This document shows, piece by piece, positions 1 to 5,107 of a stretch of 5,107 bases of DNA. Both the position numbers and the translations under genes were made by a program. The notes beneath the pieces are model-generated. The model did not search any database, was not told where the DNA came from, and was given only the letters and a program-made list of their open reading frames with translations. The stretch's first letter is position 1; each line of letters starts with the position of its first letter. This DNA comes from Flavobacteriaceae bacterium (GTDB lineage: Bacteria > Bacteroidota > Bacteroidia > Flavobacteriales > Flavobacteriaceae). Where the stretch lies: contig CANHNG010000167.1 in the NCBI GenBank assembly GCA_947461915.1, forward strand, positions 1 through 5,107, written 5' to 3'.

Positions 1-1048
1 GGCCATTCAATTGGCAAAATCGAATATAGAGAAATTTCACTCGGCTCAAAAAACGCCGAAAGTAGTTGTAGAAACGATAGAAGGTGTCAATTGCTGGCAA
101 GAAAAAAGACCAATCCAAAAAATTGGTTTGTATATTCCAGGAGGAACCGCCCCTTTGTTTTCGACAGTGTTAATGCTTGCTGTTCCAGCAAATATAGCTG
201 GCTGCAACGAAATTGTTTTATGTTCACCACCGGATAAAAGTGGAAAAATTAATCCTGCGATTTTATACGCGGCTAATTTATGCGGCGTTACTAAAATTTT
301 AAAAGTAGGTGGAATTCAAGCGATTGCAGGAATGACTTTCGGAACAGAAACAATCCCAAAAGTGTATAAGATTTTCGGACCCGGAAACCAATTCGTGACT
401 GTAGCAAAACAATTGGCAACCAAGTTTGGTGTGGCAATCGATATGCCGGCAGGACCTTCAGAATTGTTAATTGTAGCCGATGATTCGGCTGTTCCAGCCT
501 TTGTAGCTTCTGATTTATTATCTCAGGCAGAACACGGAACCGACAGCCAAGTGATTTTGGTTTCTACTTCAAAAACATTGATTGATGAAGTGGAAGTAGC
601 AATTCAAAAACAACTGGAAGTGCTACCAAGAAAAGCCATTGCCGAAAAAGCCATTGCCAATTCTAAATTGATTTATGTCGAAAATGACAAAATAGCTTTA
701 GAATTAATCGACGAATATGGTCCAGAGCATTTTATCATTTGTACTAAAGACGAAGATTTTTATGTGAATAATATTGGAAATGCAGGTTCGGTTTTTATTG
801 GCAATTATACGCCGGAAAGCGCTGGAGATTATGCTTCGGGAACGAATCATACCTTGCCAACGAACGGTTATGCCAAGAATTACAGCGGCGTGAATTTGGA
901 TAGTTTCACCAAAGCGATGACTTTCCAAAAAATATCCGAAATCGGCATTCAAAAAATTGGCAAAGCCATAGAAATTATGGCAGAAGCCGAAGGATTGCAA
1001 GCACACAAAAATGCAGTTTCTTTGAGATTGAAAGATTTAAAAATTTAA
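1..1048 (+). CDS. hisD: Histidinol dehydrogenase, 5'-truncated by the window edge
   Basis: HisD (EC 1.1.1.23) catalyses the last two steps of histidine synthesis: the NAD-dependent four-electron oxidation of L-histidinol to histidine via histidinal. It is a zinc-dependent cytosolic enzyme. The reading frame is open from base 2 (first residues AIQLAKSNIEKFHSAQ), so the TTG at 11 is not the real start. About 348 residues are visible against roughly 430 in the family, so about 80 N-terminal residues lie upstream. Visible signatures are GLYIPGGTAPLFS, the FGPGN segment and IDMPAGPSELL. By comparison with E. coli HisD, zinc ligands are Gln (524-526) and His (533-535) in SQAEHG, Asp (827-829) in SAGDYASG, and His (1004-1006) in LQAHKNA. 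The catalytic Glu-His pair is in GPEHF (725-730). The final codons (SLRLKDLKI) are written by an 8-bp repeat that continues into the gap. hisC follows after 12 bp. Identity is secure. Confidence 0.97.
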   Translation, partial: AIQLAKSNIEKFHSAQKTPKVVVETIEGVNCWQEKRPIQKIGLYIPGGTAPLFSTVLMLAVPANIAGCNEIVLCSPPDKSGKINPAILYAANLCGVTKILKVGGIQAIAGMTFGTETIPKVYKIFGPGNQFVTVAKQLATKFGVAIDMPAGPSELLIVADDSAVPAFVASDLLSQAEHGTDSQVILVSTSKTLIDEVEVAIQKQLEVLPRKAIAEKAIANSKLIYVENDKIALELIDEYGPEHFIICTKDEDFYVNNIGNAGSVFIGNYTPESAGDYASGTNHTLPTNGYAKNYSGVNLDSFTKAMTFQKISEIGIQKIGKAIEIMAEAEGLQAHKNAVSLRLKDLKI

Positions 1049-1057
1049 AGATTAAAC
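1026..1057 (+). repeat. Four-unit octamer array across the hisD stop codon
   Basis: Four consecutive 8-bp units fill the hisD/hisC junction: GATTGAAA (1026-1033), GATTTAAA (1034-1041), AATTTAAA (1042-1049) and GATTAAAC (1050-1057). Only GAA separates the last unit from the hisC ATG. The first two and a half units encode the last HisD residues, and the hisD TAA stop (1046-1048) lies inside the third. Related units occur between hisH and hisA. The function is unknown. Confidence 0.75.
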
Positions 1058-1060
1058 GAA

Positions 1061-2104
1061 ATGAGTTTCGATATAAATAATTTAGTTCGTGAAAACGTCA
1101 AGTCGATGAAACCGTATTCCTCGGCACGCGATGAATTTGAGGATTTTGATACAGCGGATATGATATTTCTGGATGCCAATGAAAATCCCTTTCAAAACGG
1201 TGTGAATCGGTATCCTGATCCACAGCAAAGCAACGTGAAATCGGTTCTGGCTACTCAAAATAGGGTTTCAAAAAAACAAATTTTACTCGGAAACGGCAGC
1301 GATGAGGTGTTGGATTTAATCTTTAGGGCTTTTTGTGAACCAAAAGTAGATAATGTGATTACTTTGCCTCCAACCTACGGTATGTATGGGGTTTTGGCGA
1401 ATTTAAATAATATTGAGAATAGGGAGGTTTTACTTTCTTCTGACTTTCAGCCCAAAGTGGAGCAAATATTAGAGGTAGTAGATGCTTGTTCTAAAATTTT
1501 ATTTTTGTGCTCGCCAAACAATCCTTCCGGGAATTCTTTTTCGGATGATGTTGTAGTTAAACTTCTTGAAAGTTTTAAGGGCTTGGTTGTCATTGATGAA
1601 GCCTATATCGATTTTTCGGAAAAAGAAAGTTGGTTGAATAGGCTAAGTGATTACCCTAATTTGATTATTACGCAAACATTGTCAAAAGCATACGGCTTGG
1701 CCGGAATTCGATTGGGGATTTGTTACGCTTCCGAAGAAATTATAGCAGTTTTAAACAAAATAAAACCACCCTATAATGTGAATGAATTGACCCAACAAAG
1801 AGCTTTAGAAAGATTGAGTGAACCGGAAAAAATTAAAGGGGAGATAAAATCAATTATGGATCAAAGAGCCGAATTACTTAAAGTTTTGGTGGATGTAAAG
1901 TTTGTCGAAAAAATCTACCCAACAGAAGCTAATTTCATTTTGATAAAAGTAGATGATGCCAACAAAAGATACAACGAATTGATTGCCAAAGGAATCGTAA
2001 TACGAAACAGAACAACCCAAGCTTTATGTGAAAACACTTTGCGTTTGACTATTGGAACGGAAGTGGAAAATAAGAAATTAATTGAGGTATTAAAACAACT
2101 TTAA
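1061..2104 (+). CDS. hisC: Histidinol-phosphate aminotransferase
   Basis: HisC (EC 2.6.1.9) is a PLP-dependent fold-type I aminotransferase. It moves the amino group of glutamate to imidazole-acetol phosphate, giving L-histidinol phosphate, the substrate of the N-terminal half of HisB encoded next door. The 347-residue length is close to E. coli HisC (about 356). Motifs in order: LDANENPF near the N terminus, NRYPDP, LGNGSDEVLDLI (cofactor phosphate region), CSPNNPSGN with the conserved Asn around 154, VIDEAYIDF with Asp179 (PLP ring nitrogen) and Tyr182, the Schiff-base Lys209 in TLSKAYGLAGIRLG, and Arg328 in LRLTIGT, which should bind the substrate carboxylate or phosphate. The ATG at 1061 gives the usual N terminus and has no Shine-Dalgarno site, only an A-rich leader. 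The gene lies 12 bp after hisD and 24 bp before hisB, which fits co-transcription. No sign of damage. Confidence 0.97.
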   Translation: MSFDINNLVRENVKSMKPYSSARDEFEDFDTADMIFLDANENPFQNGVNRYPDPQQSNVKSVLATQNRVSKKQILLGNGSDEVLDLIFRAFCEPKVDNVITLPPTYGMYGVLANLNNIENREVLLSSDFQPKVEQILEVVDACSKILFLCSPNNPSGNSFSDDVVVKLLESFKGLVVIDEAYIDFSEKESWLNRLSDYPNLIITQTLSKAYGLAGIRLGICYASEEIIAVLNKIKPPYNVNELTQQRALERLSEPEKIKGEIKSIMDQRAELLKVLVDVKFVEKIYPTEANFILIKVDDANKRYNELIAKGIVIRNRTTQALCENTLRLTIGTEVENKKLIEVLKQL

Positions 2105-2131
2105 ATCTTACAATTTAAACTTTTTTAAATG
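2100..2131 (-). repeat. Degenerate octamer array, reverse orientation, hisC/hisB junction
   Basis: The junction can be read as four 8-bp blocks: TTTAAATC (2100-2107), TTACAATT, TAAACTTT and TTTAAATG (2124-2131). The first is the exact reverse complement of the GATTTAAA unit seen after hisD, and the last matches it at seven of eight positions and contains the hisB ATG. The middle two are poor matches. The hisC TAA stop (2102-2104) lies in the first block. The call rests mainly on the two good outer units and their 24-bp phase, so it is weaker than the other arrays. Confidence 0.4.
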
Positions 2132-3265
2132 AAAAAAATACTTTTTATAGATCGCGACGGAACTATGGTTTTAGAACCAAATGACTATCAATTGGACAGT
2201 TTCGAAAAATTAGAATTCTATCCAAAAGCCTTTCAATATCTAGGAAAAATTGCCGCTGAATTGGATTTCGAATTGGTAATGGTGACCAATCAAGACGGAT
2301 TGGGAACGGATTCACATCCGGAAATCAACTTTTGGCCGGTACATAATTTGGTGATTAAAGCTTTCGAAAATGAAGGGGTTGTTTTCAGTGAAGTCTTTAT
2401 TGACAAGACTTTTCCCCACGAAAATGCGCCAACTCGCAAGCCAGCAATTGGTTTATTGACGAAGTACATCAACAATCCAGCATACGATTTAGAAAATTCA
2501 TTCGTCATCGGTGATCGAATTACCGATGTGGAGTTGGCTAAAAATCTGGGTTCAAAAGCGATTTTTATTAGCACAGAAGAAGAGTTGGGAAGTGATGAAA
2601 TAGCTTCAAAAAGAGATGAACTCGATTCGGTTATTGCCTTGCAAACAACCGAATGGAAAACCATTTACGAATTTTTGAAACTCGAGGAACGTTCGGCATC
2701 TATAACCAGAAAAACGAATGAAACCGATATTTACATCAACCTAAACTTGGACGGAACCGGAAAAAGCAAAATCGACACCGGAATTGCTTTTTTCGACCAC
2801 ATGCTCGATCAAATCGCGCGTCACGGCCAAATGGACTTAGAAATTAGTGTAAAAGGTGATTTAGAAGTCGATGAGCACCACACGATTGAAGATACGGCAA
2901 TTGCCTTGGGAGAAGTTTTTGCCAAAGCATTAGGCAACAAACTGGGAATAGAAAGATACGGTTTTTGTTTGCCCATGGACGATTGCTTGTCGCAAGTGGC
3001 TATTGATTTTGGCGGTAGAAACTGGTTGGTTTGGGAAACCTCATTCCAACGTGAAATGGTGGGTAAAATGCCAACGGAAATGTTCTTTCATTTCTTCAAA
3101 TCCTTTTCAGATGGTGCCAAAGCCAACATCAATATCAAAGCCGAAGGAACGAACGAGCACCACAAGATTGAAGCTATTTTCAAGGCTTTCGCCAAAGCGA
3201 TAAAAGTTGCCGTAAAACGGGATACCGAGAAAATGATTTTGCCTTCAACAAAAGGGATGCTTTAA
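2129..3265 (+). CDS. hisB: Bifunctional histidinol-phosphatase / imidazoleglycerol-phosphate dehydratase
   Basis: The 378-residue protein joins two histidine pathway enzymes. Residues 1 to about 165 are a HAD-type histidinol-phosphatase (EC 3.1.3.15): DxD nucleophile motif at Asp8/Asp10 in FIDRDGT, motif II Thr53 in MVTNQDG, the motif III Arg-Lys at 103-104, and motif IV Asp129 and Asp133 in [12 protein letters not shown]. Residues about 188-378 are IGP dehydratase (EC 4.2.1.19): [13 protein letters not shown] near 221-233, metal site [10 protein letters not shown] at 248, second metal site [12 protein letters not shown] at 342, and the typical C-terminal end LPSTKGML. This is the same fusion order as E. 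coli HisB. One difference stands out. E. coli has a Cys/His zinc-binding loop (CPH...CDCRKP), but here the segment reads [12 protein letters not shown] with no cysteines. I recall this as usual for Bacteroidota HisB. The ATG at 2129 gives the expected [12 protein letters not shown] start. Confidence 0.97.
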   Translation: MKKILFIDRDGTMVLEPNDYQLDSFEKLEFYPKAFQYLGKIAAELDFELVMVTNQDGLGTDSHPEINFWPVHNLVIKAFENEGVVFSEVFIDKTFPHENAPTRKPAIGLLTKYINNPAYDLENSFVIGDRITDVELAKNLGSKAIFISTEEELGSDEIASKRDELDSVIALQTTEWKTIYEFLKLEERSASITRKTNETDIYINLNLDGTGKSKIDTGIAFFDHMLDQIARHGQMDLEISVKGDLEVDEHHTIEDTAIALGEVFAKALGNKLGIERYGFCLPMDDCLSQVAIDFGGRNWLVWETSFQREMVGKMPTEMFFHFFKSFSDGAKANINIKAEGTNEHHKIEAIFKAFAKAIKVAVKRDTEKMILPSTKGML

Positions 3266-3274
3266 AATTAAGGC

Positions 3275-3344
3275 ACAAGTATTAAGTTGTAAGTATTAAT
3301 TGCTTGCGACTTAATACTTACAACTTACAAATTAATACTTATAA
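3275..3344. repeat. Ten-unit heptamer array that switches strand midway (hisB/hisH gap)
   Basis: Read in steps of seven from 3275, this 70-bp stretch gives units such as TTAAGTT (3282-3288) and GTAAGTA (3289-3295). After a GC-richer centre (about 3303-3309), the units are in the opposite orientation: CTTAATA (3310-3316), CTTACAA twice (3317-3330), ATTAATA and CTTATAA (3338-3344). The second half is the reverse complement of the first-half pattern in the same 7-bp phase. The same TTAAGTA-type units occur after hisA. The array fills most of the 81-bp gap and ends 2 bp before the hisH start codon. Confidence 0.7.
3283..3327. repeat. Perfect 17-bp inverted repeat, 11-nt loop
   Basis: Bases 3283-3299 are the exact reverse complement of 3311-3327, separated by an 11-nt loop (3300-3310, TTGCTTGCGAC). 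In RNA this would be a long but nearly all-A/U hairpin with three G-C pairs. It sits between hisB and hisH in the operon. It is not followed by a run of T, so it does not look like an intrinsic terminator. It could instead act on mRNA processing or stability, or simply result from the heptamer array changing orientation. Confidence 0.85.
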
Positions 3345-3346
3345 AA

Positions 3347-3934
3347 TTGAAAATTGTCATCATAAATTACGGTGCAGGAAATATCCAAAGCATTATGTTT
3401 GCCATCGAAAGATTGGGCTACAAAGCCGTTTTGAGCAATAATCCTGACGAAATAAAGGCTGCTGACAAAGTGATTTTTCCAGGAGTGGGAGAGGCGAGTT
3501 ATGCCATGAAAATGCTTCAGGAAAGCGGTTTGAACACTTTGATTCCAACGTTGAAACAACCCGTTTTTGGAATTTGTTTGGGGATGCAATTGATGTGTAA
3601 TCACTCTGAAGAAGGGGATACCAAAGGATTGGGGATTTTTGACGTGGATGTAGTGAAATTTTCATCCAAAGTAAAAGTGCCGCAAATGGGCTGGAACACG
3701 ATTTACAATCTAAAATCCGATTTGTTCAAAGGAATCGCCGAAAACGAATACATGTATTTGGTACATAGTTATTACGCACCGCTTTGTGCCGAAACGATTG
3801 CGACAACGAATTACGAAATGGAATATTCCTCGGCATTGGAAAACGACAATTTCTATGGAACTCAATTTCATCCCGAAAAAAGTGGTGATATTGGAGAGAA
3901 AATTCTTGAGAATTTTCTAAAATTAAAAGATTGA
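3347..3934 (+). CDS. hisH: Imidazole glycerol phosphate synthase, glutamine amidotransferase subunit (TTG start)
   Basis: HisH is the glutaminase half of IGP synthase. It hydrolyses glutamine and passes ammonia to HisF, which cyclises PRFAR to IGP and AICAR. At 195 residues it has the normal length for the class I (triad) amidotransferase family. Visible features: N terminus MKIVIINYGAGN, oxyanion-region PGVG at 45-48, nucleophile Cys77 in GICLGMQLM, and His175 and Glu177 in TQFHPEKSG, completing the Cys-His-Glu triad. The start is a TTG at 3347. The frame is open upstream only to the TAA at 3290-3292 and has no ATG or GTG there, and the family N terminus begins exactly at this codon. The leader is A-rich without a Shine-Dalgarno site. 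The last codons and the TGA stop lie in an octamer repeat. Its partner hisF is not in the window. Confidence 0.96.
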   Translation: MKIVIINYGAGNIQSIMFAIERLGYKAVLSNNPDEIKAADKVIFPGVGEASYAMKMLQESGLNTLIPTLKQPVFGICLGMQLMCNHSEEGDTKGLGIFDVDVVKFSSKVKVPQMGWNTIYNLKSDLFKGIAENEYMYLVHSYYAPLCAETIATTNYEMEYSSALENDNFYGTQFHPEKSGDIGEKILENFLKLKD

Positions 3935-4024
3935 AAGATTAAATAATTGAAAGATTAGGAACTTAAATAGCTCTTAATTTGGCGAAATTTTTAAATAGTT
4001 CAATTTTTAAATCTTTAAATTAAA
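3929..4024. repeat. Octamer arrays in mirrored orientation filling the hisH/hisA gap
   Basis: Forward 8-bp units run from 3929: GATTGAAA, GATTAAAT (3937-3944), AATTGAAA (3945-3952), GATTAGGA (3953-3960), then decay. After a unique centre (about 3969-3984) the pattern returns in reverse orientation, AAATAGTT (3993-4000), CAATTTTT (4001-4008) and AAATCTTT (4009-4016), up to the A-run before the hisA ATG. The outer ends form an imperfect inverted repeat: about 25 of 32 positions pair between 3921-3952 and the stretch ending near 4022. The hisH TGA (3932-3934) lies in the first unit. No promoter or terminator is evident in the 94-bp gap. Confidence 0.6.
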
Positions 4025-4028
4025 AAAA

Positions 4029-4799
4029 ATGAGAATAATTCCCGCAATAGATATCATAGATGGCAAATGTGTTCGCTTATCGAAAGGCGATTACAATACC
4101 AAAATCATATACAATGAAAATCCGCTGGAAGTGGCTAAATCATTTGAAGCACATGGGATTGAGTATTTGCATTTGGTGGATCTAGATGGAGCAAAATCAA
4201 GCAAAATTGTCAACCATAAAATATTGGAACAAATCGCCACCCAAACCAAATTGAAAATTGATTTTGGAGGTGGTTTGAAATCCGATTCCGATTTAAAAAT
4301 CGCTTTCGAAAGCGGTGCCAACCAAATCACAGGAGGGAGTATTGCCGTAAAAAATAGGGTTATTTTCGAAAAATGGATTGCAGAATACGGTTCAGATAAA
4401 ATCATTTTGGGTGCCGATGCCAATAACGAAAAAGTAGCCGTTTCAGGATGGTTAGAAGATTCTAATGAAGATTTAGTCCCTTTTATACAAGACTATCAAA
4501 GTAAAGGAATTCAGTACGTCATTTGCACCGATATTGCTAAAGACGGAATGCTGGAAGGCCCAAGTTTTGATTTGTACAAAAAAATCATCAATAAATGTTC
4601 TGTCACTTCGAGCGCAGTCGAGAAGTTGAAGGAAGTTAGCGGTATAAAATTAATCGCTTCAGGAGGAATTTCTACTTTTGATGAATTGCCTAAATTAGCT
4701 GAATTGGGTTGCGAAGGAACGATAATTGGCAAAGCGATTTACGAAGGTAGGATTACGTTGAAACAATTGGAAAACTACGTTTTAAGTATTAAGTCATAA
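4029..4799 (+). CDS. hisA: ProFAR isomerase, with a probable in-frame repeat-derived insertion
   Basis: HisA (EC 5.3.1.16) is a TIM-barrel enzyme that performs an Amadori rearrangement of ProFAR to PRFAR, the substrate of the HisH-HisF complex. Visible features: catalytic Asp8 in [17 protein letters not shown], the phosphate-binding region DFGGGLKS (78-85), Asp130 in LGADA at the position of the second catalytic aspartate, [13 protein letters not shown] (167-179), and the C-terminal phosphate-binding glycine motifs ASGGIS (210-215) and [13 protein letters not shown]. The protein is 256 residues, somewhat longer than the usual 240-245. The extra length falls between [10 protein letters not shown] and GIKLIASGG (about residues 190-204), where the DNA carries a palindromic element and encodes SVTSSAVEK. 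This is the loop or helix side of the barrel before strand 7, so activity may be kept. The ATG at 4029 follows an A-run. The last codons and the stop lie in a heptamer array. Confidence 0.96.
   Translation: MRIIPAIDIIDGKCVRLSKGDYNTKIIYNENPLEVAKSFEAHGIEYLHLVDLDGAKSSKIVNHKILEQIATQTKLKIDFGGGLKSDSDLKIAFESGANQITGGSIAVKNRVIFEKWIAEYGSDKIILGADANNEKVAVSGWLEDSNEDLVPFIQDYQSKGIQYVICTDIAKDGMLEGPSFDLYKKIINKCSVTSSAVEKLKEVSGIKLIASGGISTFDELPKLAELGCEGTIIGKAIYEGRITLKQLENYVLSIKS
4601..4626. repeat. Palindromic 26-bp repeat-like element inside hisA
   Basis: This segment starts TGTCACTTCGAG and ends GTCGAGAAGT. It has 14 G/C in 26 bases, in an otherwise AT-rich gene. It can fold with ACTT (4605-4608) pairing AAGT (4623-4626) and CGA (4609-4611) pairing TCG (4618-4620), with a 2-nt bulge and a 6-nt loop. 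From memory, near-identical palindromes are abundant between genes in Flavobacterium genomes; I could not check this here. It is translated in frame as VTSSAVEK (residues 192-199), where HisA orthologues are expected to be shorter. Confidence 0.6.
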
Positions 4800-4844
4800 G
4801 TTTTAAGTATTAAGTGTTAAGTCATAAATCATAAGTATTAAGAT
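4782..4844 (+). repeat. Nine-unit heptamer array between hisA and the four-helix-bundle gene
   Basis: Sixty-three bases divide exactly into nine 7-bp units of the form WTAAGTN, beginning TTAAGTA, TTAAGTC, ATAAGTT (4782-4802). Only the seventh (ATAAATC, 4824-4830) and the ninth (TTAAGAT, 4838-4844) depart from it. The array starts inside hisA, encodes its last residues (LSIKS), supplies the TAA stop (4797-4799, third unit) and ends directly at the ATG at 4845. A higher-order duplication is visible: 4779-4799 recurs at 4800-4827 with one extra 7-bp unit, as expected from slippage or unequal recombination. The same unit type fills the hisB/hisH gap. Confidence 0.85.
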
Positions 4845-5107
4845 ATGGGTGAAGATGCAATTAAAATAAAAAGTTTTTCTTTTGCTATTAGAATTGTAAA
4901 TCTATACAAAATCTTAGTTTCTAGAAATGAATACGTTATAAGCAAACAAATTTTACGTTCTGGGACTTCTGTGGGTGCAAATATAAGGGAAGCTAAAAAT
5001 GCTGAAAGTAAAGCCGACTTTATTCATAAACTAGGGATTTCTCAAAAGGAAGCAGATGAAACTTTATATTGGTTAGAGCTTTTGCAAGCAACAAATTACA
5101 TCTCAAA
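4845..5107 (+). CDS. Four-helix bundle protein (23S rRNA intervening-sequence protein family), 3'-truncated
   Basis: The frame from the ATG at 4845 is open to the window end, giving 87 codons plus two bases of a gene that should be about 115-130 codons. The protein begins MGEDAIKIKSFSFAIRIVNL and contains the family hallmark SKQILRSGTSVGANIREA (33-50), followed by AESKADFIHKLGISQKEADE and LYWLELL. This matches the four-helix-bundle family first found encoded in 23S rRNA intervening sequences (PF05635) and related to the Avd accessory protein of diversity-generating retroelements. The family is helical, without catalytic motifs, and most members have no known function. No part of a reverse transcriptase or rRNA is visible here. 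It is co-directional with hisA, 45 bp after its stop, and sits where hisF would be expected. The start abuts a heptamer array with no Shine-Dalgarno site. It has no evident role in histidine synthesis. Confidence 0.9.
   Translation, partial: MGEDAIKIKSFSFAIRIVNLYKILVSRNEYVISKQILRSGTSVGANIREAKNAESKADFIHKLGISQKEADETLYWLELLQATNYIS

Noticed and set aside
11..13. TTG at 11 as the hisD start
   Set aside because: The frame is open to the window edge and the residues before it (AIQL) fit HisD. A start here would remove about 80 conserved residues.
3003..3203. A 66-codon open frame inside hisB in another frame
   Set aside because: It overlaps the conserved IGP dehydratase domain completely, and its product resembles no family I recognise.
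3283..3327. The hairpin between hisB and hisH as a rho-independent terminator
   Set aside because: The stem has almost no G-C pairs, no T-run follows, and it lies inside an operon whose downstream genes are needed for the same pathway.
3332..3665. Antisense open frames over hisH (and similar ones over hisD, hisB and hisA)
   Set aside because: They lie opposite well-conserved catalytic genes, show no recognisable protein features and fit chance open frames.
3935..4028. Internal promoter before hisA
   Set aside because: The AT-rich repeats give many weak look-alikes, but I could not find a convincing pair matching the Bacteroidota -33 TTTG / -7 TAnnTTTG pattern at a proper spacing.
4590..4640. 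Sequencing frameshift in hisA explaining the odd segment
   Set aside because: The frame is kept on both sides with conserved HisA sequence, and the extra bases form a specific palindrome, so an insertion explains it better.
4782..4844. CRISPR array
   Set aside because: The repeats are 7 bp and contiguous, with no spacers and no cas genes.
4845..5107. An actual 23S rRNA intervening sequence or a diversity-generating retroelement
   Set aside because: No rRNA sequence, reverse transcriptase or template repeat is present. Only the protein family is shared.

Overview
The window is a 5.1-kb piece of a histidine biosynthesis operon, all on the + strand, in the order hisD (5' end cut off) - hisC - hisB - hisH - hisA. 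It is followed by the start of a four-helix-bundle protein gene that runs off the 3' end. The organism is most likely a member of the Bacteroidota, probably a Flavobacterium-like flavobacterium. The reasons are the AT-rich sequence, the lack of Shine-Dalgarno sites in front of well-defined starts (A-rich leaders instead), a bifunctional HisB of the form I recall from that group, and the protein sequences themselves. This assignment comes from recognition, not from a database search.

Layout: hisD 1-1048 (C-terminal ~348 residues), hisC 1061-2104, hisB 2129-3265, hisH 3347-3934 (TTG start), hisA 4029-4799, four-helix-bundle gene 4845-5107 (87 codons visible). Gaps are 12, 24, 81, 94 and 45 bp, so there is no long gene-free stretch. 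I see no promoter, convincing intrinsic terminator, RNA gene, CRISPR array or transposase.

Function: HisA isomerises ProFAR to PRFAR. HisH supplies ammonia to HisF, which is not in the window and would be expected downstream. The C-terminal half of HisB dehydrates IGP, HisC transaminates the product, the N-terminal half of HisB dephosphorylates histidinol phosphate, and HisD oxidises histidinol to histidine. All catalytic residues I looked for are present. The exception is the zinc-binding cysteine loop known from E. coli HisB, which is replaced.

The unusual part is the DNA between the genes. Every junction is built from short units of period 7 or 8. Three junctions carry 8-bp units related to GATTTAAA (hisD/hisC, hisC/hisB, hisH/hisA). 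Two carry 7-bp units related to TTAAGTA (hisB/hisH, hisA/four-helix-bundle). Most units contain a stop triplet (TAA or TGA), and because 7 and 8 are not multiples of 3 the stops fall in all frames. The arrays include the stop codon of the upstream gene at three junctions and run up to the start of the next gene. In two gaps the units flip orientation midway and form large inverted repeats. Separately, hisA carries a GC-richer palindromic 26-bp segment that appears to be a repeat element inserted in frame, making HisA about 10-14 residues longer than usual.
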